This document shows positions 46,445 to 59,100 of a stretch of 64,000 bases of DNA, piece by piece. The DNA lies in contig JAYXKI010000001.1 of NCBI GenBank assembly GCA_037892935.1, forward strand, positions 2,418,001-2,482,000, given 5' to 3'. Position numbers and translations under genes: made by a program. Below the pieces are notes generated by a model, which was given only the letters and a program-made list of their open reading frames with translations, was not told the origin of the DNA and ran no database searches. Every line of letters begins with the position of its first letter. Positions within the stretch are counted from its first letter, which is position 1. The DNA comes from Phlebopus portentosus (taxonomy: Eukaryota > Basidiomycota > Agaricomycetes > Boletales > Boletinellaceae).

Positions 46445-49400
46445 CTATTTATAATTGCGTTCCTTCTCCGTACCGTCGCATGCGTATGAAACGGGCCAGA
46501 TGTTTCGTTCGTGTAATCCATTGATTATTTCATGCGTATACGACGTGAGGGTATCTGCCGAGATGTTGTCCGATATAGCTATTGCCGCGAGAATGATTGG
46601 TGGAATTTTGGGAAGAGGGACTATAATAGCCCAAATGCGAACCTGAAATGGATTACTGAGAACCAGGAACTTAACAAGACGAAGCCTATCTGGACTTACC
46701 TTCGTGGCTTTCTGCTGCTGAGCGTCTTCCAGTTCTTCACGAAGGGTGATGGGATCGGTCACCAGGAGAGCTTCACCTGTTCCACCGACTATGCACCAGC
46801 TGTCAATCTCGTGGTCAAAGAATGGCCGGAACGTCGGTAATAGTTTCGTATCATCGGCACTGAGGCCAACTACGCGCTGTGGTACATTCAGTGCAGACAC
46901 GAATGTGTCTGCTAGATCGAACGAGCGTGAGGAGATGCCGCCAACAAACTGAGGCTGTTTGGCACGAAGTTTTCTGTAACGTCAAAATGAAAGTCAGTCC
47001 AGGATACTTCTAATACCTTGGATCATGGTACTTACTCCAGGCTTCTCTCAGTTCTGACCGGGAAATGATCTGCAAGTAACCTGTGTGCTCTCGGACACAC
47101 AAGATGGACCGTCTGGATGAAAGCATCAAATGCCGGGGGATATTTGAAGTTCGTCAACTTCTTGCCACGGGCAGTTCGATCGAGGCGCTGTAGTACGCAA
47201 CTGACGAGACCTGTAAATACAACATGTTCCTTGAATTCGCCTCGTGCCACTCCCTTTGCGTAGCATACGGCGACTCGTACACCATCGTTCTTTGAAGTAT
47301 AACGTCAGAAATACTATAAAAATGCAAATGAGTGACGTACTCCTCATACCTTGGGATTCAGGAGTTCATCGACCCCTTTGCATTTTGCAAACCTGATTCC
47401 TAAGTCCTCTTGCTGGTATACCTTGTTCGCAAACTTGATATTCGAGACCTGTGGCTCAGGAAGGCTGACTGCGGCTCGGAAGTACTTATTTCCCAGTAAA
47501 GCAAGACAAGGAGCACAAGTGACATCCTTCTCTGAAGTGTTAGTGGCGCATATAGAGACACTTTTCTTACAAGCTGTAGAATATACCGCTTTGAAAGAAT
47601 GTTTGACAACCCAGACCCAACTGTCCTCTTGCATCTTATCGACACACTTCTTCTCCTTTTTGTTGAGGGATGCGTAGGTTCTCCTATACCGCTCCTTGGC
47701 TATTGAAACCTTAGACTTTCCACCGCCACCGAGTGCCGCCGGTCTGGCCAGGTAAGTTTCGATTCGAGCATCTCGATCCGCAGTCAATCCACAACACGGA
47801 ACTTCTTCAGGAGGCTTGTTGGGCAATCTCAAAGAGCCTTGAGTGAACGAGTAGTTGTCCAGCGTAGGACCGACTTTGCAGCGGCGAATATGAGTACGAA
47901 AGTTTTGGACGTTGTATGGTCCCTTCATCTTCACCCATCTACGGCATCTTGAATGCCTCACGGACCACTCCTCCGGATTGAATTGGGCCCGTGGGTCAAT
48001 CCCGCGTATCTTGTTCTTGAATTTGTGTGAATGCGTCTCATTTGGATTAAAAGTGCCAGAAAGAAAAGCTTCGCGCAGCTTCTTTGAGTTGATTGCAGAC
48101 TTGGAGACTCCCACGACCAACTCGTGACCGCGTGGATCTCCCTCCGTGTCCTCTATCTCATCTTCCTTGTCGTCGTCCGTGTCCTCACTTGCTACTGATT
48201 TGTCTTCCTGAGTCTGCTCTGTGCGGCTAAAAAATGCGTCCAATGGCCCTCCTTTCACGACAAAGGTACCGTTCGTGTTTACCGCTTTATCATCACAGGT
48301 CCCAAGTCCCGTGGCTTCCCTGGTCCTCTTATTGCGAGTGGACGGCCCCCCATTCACCTCATCATTCGGTTTCTTTGCAACATTGTGTTGAGTCTTATCA
48401 GACCAATGCAACTTTTGTAAAGATGCATTGGTGACCTCAGTAGGAATAGACGCGGAATCTACGGGACTTGTTTCTGCACCAGGTACGTCCTTTGTTCTAA
48501 CGTCGGTGACTGATTCGTTAGGACATTCCTGGCCACCTTGTGGAACGTAAGACACCGTCTGCCCACTTCTATGAGAATCAAGCGGAATTTGGAGTCCTTG
48601 TACTTGCGCTCCTTGCTCTTCGCTGATGGGATCCTCCACACTTTCTTGTTGGAGCACAGTCCTAAGACCTTGTCCTGCAGTTTGGATACTGTGGCAAACG
48701 ATCAAATCGGATGAAGACGCAGACTTGTATTGTAACGCGCAAGACGGTGGATCCGCGACTTCTGTCTTATGGACCGTATCTTGTGATTTCTGGCCTCTAG
48801 GGAGGTAGCTTTTGGTGATGGAAAGAGGGGGGTTGTTGTGCTGTAGTATATTACTGGTAAGTTCTTTCTCCTATGAGCTACATTTACGGACACTTACCGC
48901 ATTATGACGCATAATTATGGTATTGAAAGCTTCAATTCGAAATCGTTTGCGGCTGGATATGGTCCAGAGCTCGTCTCCAAATAACACATGGGCGATGGTA
49001 TTGTATGAAAGAATTCCGCAAGAGTCCAAGTCCCCAGACTGGTCACCATGGACTAGTATATTCCCTCCGTAAGTACATTCCTTCTCAGAACCAAGGAGCT
49101 CGCTTATCCACCAGAGCAAGGCACTTTTCAGTCTTGCAAAAATGTTCTCGTGAAAATGAAGTGAGTCGCCTATTTTATTGGTTAATTCGAACTCCTGAAA
49201 TCATCAACAAATCGCGCACCATGACCAATAACCGGCATTTTTGAGTTGTCAAACATCCATGGAACCCAATGGTTCTCATTAACATGTCCCGTAAAAAACA
49301 ACCGCCGCTTCCTTCGAGTCAAGAATTCCTGTTTATATTGCTCCAATAGGGGTATTTTGCGTTGTTTCGAATCGTTTCTACGGTCATATGCCTGTAGGAG

Positions 49401-49523
49401 GTACTGTTGGAAAACACAAGAGGCTATCAGCACATCGCAGTCTTCATGTTTGCGCTCTATGGGGTGCGAAACCCTCCGAACCGGCTTGTCCCGTCGGACA
49501 CCCAAGGTCATACACCAATTCAT
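46445..49523 (-). mobile_element. Transposon remnant: Ulp1-type protease joined to transposase-like region
   Basis: One long minus-strand coding remnant. The N-terminal part is a C48/Ulp1 cysteine protease with catalytic groups visible: His in FFTGHVNENHWVPWMFD, Asp in IGDSLHFHENIF (after removing a ~61-base intron), and Gln/Cys in HGDQSGDLDSCGILSYNTIA. A low-complexity linker follows. Next comes a Cys/His cluster (CRRWVKMKGPYNVQNFRTHI then RRCK) and further Cys pairs (CATNTSEKDVTCAPCLALLG). The last segments read ADTFVSALNVPQRVVGLSAD, DTKLLPTFRPFFD, VPLPKIPPIILAAIAI and VSYACDGTEKERN. These resemble multicopy transposase-like proteins of Agaricomycetes. The frame ends abruptly at 46445, 95 bases from the YjbQ start codon, so the 3' part is lost. 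Confidence 0.65.
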
Positions 49524-50059
49524 ATTCCTTCGACGAGATGTTTCTGGGCAAAAGCTTGGCTGAGGTGCTAATGTTATGAGGCAGTATACGAGGCTGGCTT
49601 ATTTTCTGTCAAATATCAATGATGCATATTCAAACCACAATTCCAGTCAGCCTTCAGAATTCAGGTCTCCTAATCTAATTGTGCTGCGGACCTTATAGCA
49701 CCTAGCAACTTGATCTAAGGTTTCATCCGGAGAAAACTTTCGGACTGATGGCTTCAGAAGTGCTTTCAAGTCCATAAATTCGATCAATACCATTAGCGGA
49801 TTTACCCAGTGCGTGTCTTCCATTGGGTCCGCGGATAATCAGAATTGATGCCGCTTACAACCGCAAAACGTATCGCCAAAACAAGGTAAAGTCGAACTTA
49901 GTAAAGATTCGAGAAATATCATAAAAAGAGCCGTTCTCGGGACAGAAGCTGACAGAGGCGGAGTCCCGCGACTACAGAATATCGCCAACTCTCCATTATA
50001 AGGTGAAAAGGCGGAAGTATCGCTAAAGATCTCAATGCTACTGTCCATCAGTACATGAA
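49524..50059. other. Gap between transposon remnant and TTL gene
   Basis: 536 bases with no recognised gene. A minus-strand 69-codon frame (49839-50048) has no family resemblance; it may be the start of the transposon gene or chance. No terminal repeat of the element was seen. Confidence 0.35.
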
Positions 50060-51579
50060 TTAGTTGCGTAGATTAACTGTTAGACATTCTCGGAATGCGC
50101 AGGATGACTCAAGCCTGGTACGATATGGCATTCTAACCTCGCCAAAGATCTCCCTATTGAAAAATGGTTCGACACAAGTCTTGCCAATAAGCTCGAAAAG
50201 ATCTTCGAGAATCCACTTGAGTCTAGTCCCAGTCATTTCGATTGCTGGTTCTGAGTTGAATTCCAATAATTTCACCAGGAGACTTCCGCTGCTCGGACCA
50301 TGGCTCACTAGAAAGTCTACGCCAAATAGCTCGAAGGCGTTCGGCAACGGCTAAAGGATCAACGTATCAATAATGTAGATACCTCTACAATGCTGAGCGA
50401 AATGTCGTACTTGAAAATGGACTGGCATTTGTAACGCTGCCCTGAAAGTCTCGGAAAGTGCATCTGAAATTTGATCCATGATCGAAGCCACGTCTTCTTT
50501 GGAGAACAAATGGTGGGCGTCGGAACCATCTCTGGATAAAAGATTGCAACCAATGAGCTCGTGTAGTAAACGAACATTTTCCTCGCCCGCGGCTCCTTGG
50601 AGACATGTGTTGGTTAGATGAGGTCGAAGATCAGGGTGCTCTACACTGTCACATATCTGAGAGGGCTCCTTGTAGTCCTCCGGCGCAAAAAGAGCAAGGA
50701 CTCGGGGATACAGGTAGACACTAAGCGCTCCTGACGCAACACAATAAGCACGGAGGTGAAACTGGAAGACAAACGTAATGATTTCCATTCCATCTTAATG
50801 ATTTTAATCCGCAAACCTTGCGTCGTTCCAGACTGCCTTGCAATCGTACTTCAGAATTCTCATTCACGACGGACTGGCTGGGATCTACAAGGACCGGATT
50901 TTCCAAATATTCCTAGACGAGAATAATCAATACACGAAATGGGAAGGGATTATTGATATATTAAAAAAACCTGGATGACGAAGTGTCGCAATTGAGAGAT
51001 AATGACGCCAGTACCTCCACTGACAGAGTCTTTGTCCGTTTCTTCGTCGCTTTCTTCATTTTCGAAGTCTTCAAAGATTTGCTGAAGCGCTTTCTTCGAT
51101 TTGAAAAGCCGGATGCCCATCCCTCGATCAGCCATTCCTGGTTTCAGTATCCACCACTTATCTGCACCTCGCTTCATCTCGTTCTCCAAGTCCCATAGCT
51201 CATCACTCCACAGTTCATCTAGCTCATCAGCATATGAGATTTCGATGTCCCAGGTTCGCGGAACATATCGACTAAGGGAAGAGTCCGGATGCTTCGTCGT
51301 GTAGGCGAGGATGCAGCGATGGAGAAAATGCTTCCTGATCAGAGCTTTCCGGATAGTGTATGAAGAAGCAAGAACAGAAGATGGCTTCGACAGTGTAGCC
51401 TCATGGTTGATAGAGTCGTACGTGGCCCACTGGAGAAGGAACTTTTCTGAACAGGGATGATCAGAAGCCGGATCAGCAGTGATTAGGCGCCAGCCTGACG
51501 AAAGTCTGTCCATCGCCCTCAAGACAAGTGCCTCAGTTAAGGGAGCTCCTGGCCAATTTATAAAACTTTGGACTTCCAT
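50060..51579 (-). CDS. Tubulin-tyrosine-ligase-like (TTL) protein
   Basis: ATP-grasp enzyme of the TTL family; in fungi the relatives include Pby1-like proteins, and a tubulin substrate is not certain. ATG 51579 starts MEVQSFINWPGAPLTEALVL. Conserved parts: SYTIRKALIRKHFLHRCI, DKWWILKPGMADRGMGIRLF (ATP-binding), VIISQLRHFVIQEYLENPVL across an intron, FHLRAYCVASGALSVYLYPR, FELFGVDFLVSHG and LLEFNSEPAIEMTG (metal-binding end). Three or four introns. An acidic insert (ENEESDEETDKD) follows the first ATP loop. The upstream ORF start at 51600 is a TTG, not a start. It shares a 255-base promoter with MMM1. Confidence 0.88.
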
Positions 51580-51834
51580 TGGAGGGTCAATACAAAGCAA
51601 GTGGTGGACGATCGAAGATTCAGATTCAAGTTTACAAAATCCTTCTCACGTCCGACACGTGCTTTTGATCGACAAGTGATGTATTGTGTAAGGCAGGTTT
51701 GAGGAATTAACTCTGGATCCGTGTACAACTCACACTGTACTTAACCATGACCACAAGCGCACGCATCTGAGTACTCATCGGGCATAACGGCGCAGCCAAA
51801 CGTACTTGTGTATCCTGCGCTGGTGTTTGCATAT

Positions 51835-52950
51835 ATGGGTTCAAACTATATCTTCTCATTGACGCCGACCTTTACTCAAGGTCTCTTACTTGGCCAACTA
51901 TCCATTCTCGCGTTGCTTGCGCTTATCTTGAAATATCTTTTCCTTGACTCTGGGCCGCAAGAACTGGAATCTCCGCTCTCGTACTCCATTGCTTCCTTCA
52001 CCCAAGAGCGTGAAAACAAGCCTCGACCGAGTTTTCCTGCCGAGTCGGAACTTGAGCAGGGCGAAGAATCTACGGCATGGTTCAATTTGATAATAAGGCG
52101 GGTGAGTGGCATTCGTTAATCGATACCCTGTATTGCTTGTCTTAGTCCAAGCATAGGTCGTAGAAACATATCGATCGAAGCTGCGAAACGACTTGCCTGG
52201 GCCGGAAGGCGATGAAATCGCACGGCGCAGAATTGAGCGATATGCGAACGCGATTCGTCCCGCAGGTTTCGTTGTGGGTATAGGGCAAACTTTCTGAACT
52301 CTTTGCTCAACGCTACTTGATTCAGGATCCCATACGCATTCTCACCGTGGACCTGGGTTCGTCTGCGCCTAAGATCTCAAATCCCAGAATAAAAGATCGG
52401 AACGTTCGCCTTAAAGAGCCTGATGTATGTACCTGTGCAATGTTCTTTAATATAATTGATTCTTTTACTAATCCTATTTTGAATAGCAGGCTATTTTTGA
52501 CATGACATACATTGACTCGCTGTCCGTTTCGCTTTCGACCTCCGTGCTATTTCACTATCCGACGCCTTTTTTCGTCCGACTACCCATAACGCTCAACGTT
52601 TCATTATCATTATTTTCTGCCAGCGTAAGTGGGAAAATTCTCAATCACTTTTCCTGCTAACTTCACCTTTTCAGGTCACTTTAACCCCTCCAGATCCTCT
52701 ATCCACGAATCCGACTCTTACCGTATCTTTGCCCGCGGACTTCACTCTTGAACTGAAAACAACTTCGCTCATGGGAAGTCGTGCCAAGTTAGCGGACGTT
52801 CCAAAGCTCCATGAAATGATCCAGGCCCAGGTCCGTCGAGTACTTGCTGAGCGTGGGACATGGAAAGTAGTGATGCCCTGGCTTACCACCGTCGAGGATG
52901 TCCAGGAAGAAATGGCCAGAGAAGAATCTGTCATATTCGACGATGAATAG
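51835..52950 (+). CDS. MMM1: ERMES subunit Mmm1 (SMP domain)
   Basis: ER-anchored subunit of the ER-mitochondria encounter structure, which moves phospholipids between the two membranes. ATG 51835 (MGSNYIFSLTPTFTQGLLLG) leads into the single membrane segment QLSILALLALILKYLFL, as in all Mmm1 proteins. The SMP domain follows an acidic linker: AWFNLIIRRVVETYRSKLRN, IARRRIERYANAIRPAGFV, DPIRILTVDLGSSAPKISNP, DSLSVSLSTSVLFHYPTPFF and VPKLHEMIQAQVRRVLAERG. Introns near 52102-52156, 52275-52325, 52423-52490 and 52624-52674 keep frame. The upstream ATG at 51748 is closed after seven codons. Length is about 290 residues, short but complete. Confidence 0.92.
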
Positions 52951-53065
52951 TCTCTACATTAATGTATAATGTTGTTGTTGTACGCAATGAAGTACTAGAA
53001 TCACGTGACTGAAAATACCATCATCAATAAATTTCAACTCGTCAACCTCAACTCGTACCAGGATT

Positions 53066-53707
53066 ATGGCTACAACAACGTCAAACGTAGTCTTTGACGA
53101 CCTTTTCAAAATTAATGCGATAGATAAAGATGGAAAGAAGTTCGACAGAGGTGCTGTTTTACCTGACTAGGTCAATCACAATCCAACTCACTTCACCAAA
53201 TCTTTAGTCTCTCGACTGTTTGCACATTCGTCAAATTACGACATGCAGTTGACCCTTGACTACAACACTGAGCTCTATCCGCTCAAGAATGGCGAAAGCT
53301 TTTCACTTATACTCGCCTCTTCCCTCGTCCGCGGAGTCGAAGGAGGTGCAGTAAACGGCACAGAAGCCGACGACGAAAAGGACACGCACATTTGGAGACC
53401 AGATGGGAAGGGACGAAGAGGGCTGGAGGAAGACTATGAGTATGTGATGTATGGGAGGGTGCGTTCAACTGTCCTATGCCTTTGGTCGGTGTGAATCTGA
53501 CTATCGGTTTATAGGTATATAAGTTTGATGGCGGAGCCGCGGAAGTTGTGTAAGGTGCATTTCCGTTTACTAGAGCCGTTCGCTGATTTGTTTCAAAGGA
53601 CGGCGTATCTATCCTTCGGTGGCTTGCTCATGACGTTGACAGGCTCATACCGACACATGACTGGAATTGTTCTCGGAGATCCTGTTTATTTGCTGATGAG
53701 ACGATAG
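53066..53707 (+). CDS. RPB8: RNA polymerase subunit Rpb8 (ABC14.5)
   Basis: Common subunit of RNA polymerases I, II and III with an OB fold. Exons give MATTTSNVVFDDLFKINAID, KDGKKFDRVSRLFAHSSNYD, MQLTLDYNTELYPLKNGESF and SLILASSLVRGVEGG. The usual acidic/flexible loop and YEYVMYGRVYKFDGGAAEVV follow, then TAYLSFGGLLMTLTGSYRHM and DPVYLLMRR. Three introns (about 53151-53209, 53459-53514, 53555-53600) join cleanly. It starts only 115 bases after the MMM1 stop, so the two same-strand genes are tightly packed. Confidence 0.94.
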
Positions 53708-53810
53708 GATCGTTAATAGATGATGCTATGCTCTTTCGAAGCTCTTGGTGAAAACGATCAAAATTTCGTCAATCTATCATCGGACAGTGTTATGCTACGT
53801 ATCTTGAATA

Positions 53811-54280
53811 CTAAGAGACGATAGCTGGCTCTTCAAATTTGGATAACGCCTTTCCCTTCTCCGCATCCGACACGCGAGGGTTGTTGTGCAATAAGACCTG
53901 GCGGTCGCAGTCGTGAGCGCTGAGGATCACTCAAGACTGTTGATTCGATCAACTGACCTTATGTGCAGCTATTACACATTCTTCGTGACTCTCACCGGAT
54001 TTCCCGTACTCCTTAAACTCTGTATCAAGGACTTGACGGGCGCGTTCCTTCGCCTGTCCAGAAACGCTGGGATTTTTCAACGCGGCCTTTTGGGAAGAAT
54101 AATCAGGGAAAGCCAACAGTGTTCTCAAACCTCGATCCGGAGCGTACTTTGTATCCTCTCACCACATAATCAGGAGACCTGGCATTGCTAGCGGTTTGTC
54201 GAGCTTGTTGTTTCGGCTTCTTCGTCACTTGCGTCACTGAGTTCCTCGAGCACGCGATTGGAGCGTTCCTCAGATTCCTC
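53811..54280 (-). pseudogene. Con-6-like gene, apparently decayed
   Basis: Conidiation-protein-6 repeats are visible on the minus strand. An exon start EESEERSNRVLEELSDASDE lies after an acceptor at 54281. Then come DYVVRGYKAALKNPSVSGQ, AKERARQVLDTEFKEYG, and after an intron VLLHNNPRVSDAEKGKALSK and FEEPAIVS, then TAG. The first piece and the second lie in different frames near 54190-54215, with no intron that can join them, and no good first exon was found. It sits 500 bases downstream of an intact con-6 gene in the same orientation, suggesting tandem duplication followed by decay. Confidence 0.55.
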
Positions 54281-54783
54281 CTATGTGCGCGGATGTCTGG
54301 GTACTGCGTCTACGAAAAAGGTCGGCTTCGAACCGACGTTCAGTGACTATGGGCAGCAATAACCTGTATGAAGGTACAGTTATTCGATTTGTTTTACGTA
54401 TGAAACTTATTCTATGTACACGACTTGTGCCCTGCAAGCTGAATGCACAAGAGGCGCGCGCAGAGCTCATTGAGAAGAGTCGATTTGTTTTGCAGAATTA
54501 GACAGGTTAGAGCTCGAAAGTATAGCAATGCTCCAAATTCATACTACAATTCCCGATCGTCGCGACTCGGCGTCGTCACTTGTTTTTAAGTAATGGGTTC
54601 ACAATATCATTGCTGACTTTGACTGTTCCGTATGCTCAGAAGGCGACGAGCTCAATATCCAGAGATAAACATTCATTCGCGAAAAGTAACGGGCTTTTAC
54701 AGACAGCGCGGGCTTAACAAATGTACTCGCGAACAATAGTATTGTACATGAAGACGACTTCGTCTATTCCTTTGCAACCTTAT
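54281..54783. other. Between the two con-6 copies
   Basis: 503 bases. May hold the lost first exon and promoter of the decayed copy and the 3' UTR of the intact copy. No confident gene. Confidence 0.35.
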
Positions 54784-55211
54784 TCAGATCGCGTCATTGT
54801 CCTCCAAGACGGAGCGGGAGTGCTCCTTGGCCTCTTCGGATACCCTGGGGTTCTTCAAGGTAGCCTATGAAGCAATATTAAAAATGTTGTGAAAAAATAA
54901 ATGTAACGTTACTACTTTGTGGCCACCAATAAAGTTACCAGTATTCTTGCCAGCATCTGCGTCGAACTGCTGTTCCGGCAGGTCACCGCTGCTTTCGAAC
55001 TCGTCAAGAAGCTGCTGCGAGTACTGTTTAGCCTCCTCGGAGACGTTCGGGTTTTTCAAAGTAGCCTCTGCAGGAGAAAGTTAATTGAATTCGATGCGCA
55101 TTTTCAAAGTACATACTGTGGCCACCAGCGACCTGCGATGACATGGATCAATATCGATGAAGAGCAATGTCCAATGAGACATACGTTTCCAGTGTTTTTC
55201 TGGGACTGCAT
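54784..55211 (-). CDS. Con-6 family protein (conidiation-specific type)
   Basis: Small soluble protein of the con-6 family, named for a Neurospora gene expressed in conidia; molecular function unknown. Four short exons join in frame: MQSQKNTGN, VAGGHK, ATLKNPNVSEEAKQYSQQLL plus DEFESSGDLPEQQFDADAGK and NTGNFIGGHK, then ATLKNPRVSEEAKEHSRSVL and EDNDAI with a TGA at 54784-54786. Two copies of the repeat GGHKATLKNPxVSEEAK are evident. About 83 residues, a normal size. Introns are 50-60 bases with GT-AG ends. Confidence 0.85.
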
Positions 55212-56169
55212 GGCGATTGAAATTTGCGTTTGGGAGTGAAAGATGTATAAATGACGTTGGTTAAATGTATTCGAGATGGGGAAAGAATAGCTGGGAAGGA
55301 CAAGTTTAAATACCTTTCACGTAGTCCACCGTGCGCTCGCTGCGTCATTAAATTCCGTCATAAAATCCGTCAGGACATACATCATAAGAAGCATCATAAG
55401 AAAGGCGGGCATCGAGAGAGGCGCTGGATCGGGTTGGAGTTCGCGCGCGAACGCCGAAAACGGACATACACGAGCTTCTAGCGGGGGGTAACACACTTAT
55501 GACATATCCAAGCTCGCTTCTCTGTCTCTTGCGGATCTGCATCCGTTACCGATGCTCGCCTGAAACTGGTGTCTGGATACTTTATACGTGAACTATTGCG
55601 TCAGTCCCTCGGGTTCTCGGAATATCACTAGTGCTGAGACTCTCGGATAGCTCAATCAGCACCGTGAAAGTGCTCCAAGGTGATCGGATGATGTTGCAAT
55701 AACTACAGGACAAGTCGCTGACTGTTCTCGGTGCCAAGCCAGATGCATACAATAAGTTAAGTTTTAAAAAAGTTCTCTAAGAATTCGGATTCGGAGAATC
55801 GAACATTGGCTTGGGTTAACCAATCATGAATCAGGCCAAGCAGAGGATCACGTGCTCGTTCATGGCATGCTGTACCTTCGCGTGATCGTGGGAAGCGTGC
55901 GTGAACGTTACGCATTACCCCGTCTCTTACTCCCGTCCCTTTCAAAGACGTAACTAACTACATATCACGTTTGAGAAATTCACTTTTTCCGATTTAACTT
56001 GAAGTGACTGTACGCCGCGCGCAAGTCAAACTTATCAGTCCTAGGGATTCGTGTGCGAATGAACACCGAAGTACGGTCACGTGCTCATGTCACAGTTTCT
56101 TGAGTGGTTCGTCGCGCAGGGAACCCCTTCCTTTCTAGCCATTTCTTGTTTATACGACAGCGCGAGAAC
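55212..56169. promoter_or_regulatory. Divergent region, con-6 / INCENP
   Basis: 958 bases between two start codons that point apart. Minus-strand frames here (for example 55348-55542 and 55757-55945) show no homology. No element was recognised; promoters for both genes are expected. Confidence 0.4.
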
Positions 56170-59100
56170 ATGTCTGGTGCGATCGCAGGCCGTTCCGGGA
56201 TGATGACTTGGGTCTCATCGGTAAGGACAACCATGGCCAATGATCCCGGACGACAACATCTTGAAGACCAGATTCAGAGTGATGGTCTCTTGTTTCTTGA
56301 AGACTATCTTGAGAGCATCTTGGCTAGACCTAAACTCGAGTCAGTATTGCAGCATATTTACTCGCATGCCTAGAACTTTTCACTGACTTACCATTAGTCC
56401 TATCATTGAATTGGTCAAGACTCCTGCACGGAGGAACGCACTTAAGATGAAGTGTGGCACAGCCCCCCACGGAAGTCTTGTCGAAATTACCAGCGACTCT
56501 GTGGCTGCTCTGGGTCCCACTGATGATACATGCCTTTCACAATCGCCGAATTCCTCAACTCATGATGCGGAATACTCAACCGCGCCTCTTCCCTCCGGTG
56601 AAGCTCCGACTCGCAGTTCTGCTAGAAGTCTTATAAAGGAGAAAAATGCTGTCCTGCCGCATGTTACAGAATTTCCGACTATCGGGCCTCCTTCACCCTT
56701 ACGCAAATCGACTCATTTGGCTAAAAACTCATCGGCCGCAGTGCATGCACCACTGGTAACCAAGTCCACTGCTGCACGTCCTTCCTGGCTGATCAAGGCT
56801 AGGGAGGCCAAGGCTATGGAAGATGGTAAAAGGCGATGTACGACATTATCGACATTTTCACACCAGGCTGCAGCTGGAAGCAAACGTAAAAGCGGTGATA
56901 TGCTTGATACTGAAAAAACGGGCATCCATGACAATGACATGTATCGGACGCAAAAACTCACGAAGATTACTGAAACATCCCCTATATTGACCATGTTGAA
57001 AGAGCAGGAGGAGCATCCGTTTGCTCCTTTCCGAGAGGAGATGGTCTCCATAGTCGACGAAGAAATGCGCGAAAACACAACATCTGTAGATGGTTCGGAT
57101 GGCATGATTGATAAGCTCAAGAGAACTGTCGCCGGGTTCAGTGCTCGAGCGGGCAGGAGCATGGGCAAGTCACTCGGCGGTGCCGCAGCCACAGCCCTTG
57201 CCGAAGCTCGAGCTGCGGCCGAGGCAAAGGTAGCAGAACGTAATGCTGCTGAGGGCCGTCTTGTTCCCAAACCCACCTCTGCTCTACCTGTCGAACCAAA
57301 CGATGCCAAAGTTACGACATCAGCTTCTGTCCCCGACTTTTCGTCCGAACCGCAGCAGGAAAATAGCCAGCGTGGCTCAAATGAGAGGGATCGACGTCTC
57401 AGCGTCTCGGATCTTGTCACGAAAGTTGGACGTGTCTTTCACCCGCCTGCACCGGGCCAGTCGAAGTCACGCACAGCCACAGCAGGCCACATCGAAGTCA
57501 CGGCCAATACTAGCACTTCAACAACACCTCCTAATTCGCCCCCCAAGGCGCGCCCGCCAGTCTTCACTCTTTCCGAAAAGCCGAAGTTGCCTCCAGTTCA
57601 GACTTTCTTTGCTCCTCCCCCAAACCAGGCATTCTCGCGCGTCGAGCCACAACCATCAGGACCAACGCGAGTCCCTCAGGCTTTTCACTCTCAATCAACC
57701 TTTTATTCTACACAACCCACATTTTCGGACGCTATTTTTGATCATGAAATGCCAGCATGGGTACCATCCACCCAGGATACAGATTTCAGTGATCAAAGAC
57801 CTGCGCAAAGCACATTACATGATGAAGCCACGACGCAGGAGAAGAGCGTGGATGCAAATGAGAGTTGGCATCTAGATGAGAAGTTTGGCGAGACTTGGAC
57901 TCCTGTTGCATACACCGCAAAGGACGATGATATGACCTGGAGTACAGCACCAACACGAAGTACTCGTAGCGCCGATACGGACATTCTTGACGGTACTGTA
58001 CTACCTGCTCCTTCCAAGACCAATGGTGAAGAACATCCTGACGCACTGGACACTGCCTTTGAGGCGATGCCCTCAGACAACCCGCCATATACCAACACCG
58101 ATGAAATAGACGATGAGGATATGGAAGTCGATATTGACGAGGATATTGCGAGTGTTCGTCTTGTGACTCCTGCGCCACAGTCCAAAAACGATCGTTACTC
58201 TGTGCGTGAAATTTCCACAACTACTGAAGTTACAGGACCTTGCTCATTAAGCCATACACAGGAATGGTCCAATGCTGGGCACGGTCGAGAACAGAATAAA
58301 GAGACGTCCAACAACACTGGTGGATTTTTCAGCTCTGCCTCGAAACTTGTTTCAAGTGTTTTGGGAGGCAGTAAGAAAGGAGCAGAGCCCGTCAAGAGTC
58401 TCCAACTTGCTGCTGTTGCTGCCAAGAAGGTGTGTTCTCTAAGACGAGGTTTCGCATGCTTCTCCAGTCTGACAGCAGTTCTTTAAGCAACAGGAAGAAG
58501 TAGAAAAGAAGGCCATCAGGCTCAAAGAGATGGAAGCTCGTCGACAGCAGGCTTTGCAGAAGAAGACTGAAGAGGACAAAACTCGCGAAGAGAAGAGGGC
58601 AAAGGAAGAGAATGAGAGATGGAAACGGGAGAGAGAAAAAGATACAACCGAGAGACGAATGATGAAGCAGCCGGGCAAGAAGGTGTGCTTCGTTTTGTAT
58701 TATCATGCCACGTTTGTCTTTGTACTGATATGCATCGTCTGACCCAGCTTGAGGAAGACCCGACTAAGAAGCGCAAGATTGCAGAGTCCGACAAGAAGAC
58801 AGAAGCAAAGAAAATGCCACCCAAAGACAAGAAGGATGCGTCCACAACAAAAATCGGGAAGTTTAATCCCACTAGCTCGCAGTCCGCTACCAATGCAACA
58901 GCTTCGTCTTCCAAACCGCCCAAACATGTTTCGACGACGGTCGTACAAGGCACCGTAACTAAACTCGGGAATATGGCGAGCGATGTCAAACCCGCGTTGG
59001 GCAAGGCCAAAGCAAAGATTAAGGTCGCGGATTCTGGGTCAAAGCAGCCTTCGCAGCTTATACATTCCCAACTGCAAGCACGGTACCATGCGCAAGTTGA

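Noticed and set aside
54324..54334. GGTTCGAAGCC on the minus strand, resembling a tRNA B box with a perfect T-arm-like hairpin
   Set aside because: No matching acceptor stem, D arm or anticodon arm can be built around it; it is followed directly by a T run where the acceptor strand should be.
56713..57420. 235-codon minus-strand frame inside INCENP
   Set aside because: Antisense shadow of the low-complexity INCENP middle region.
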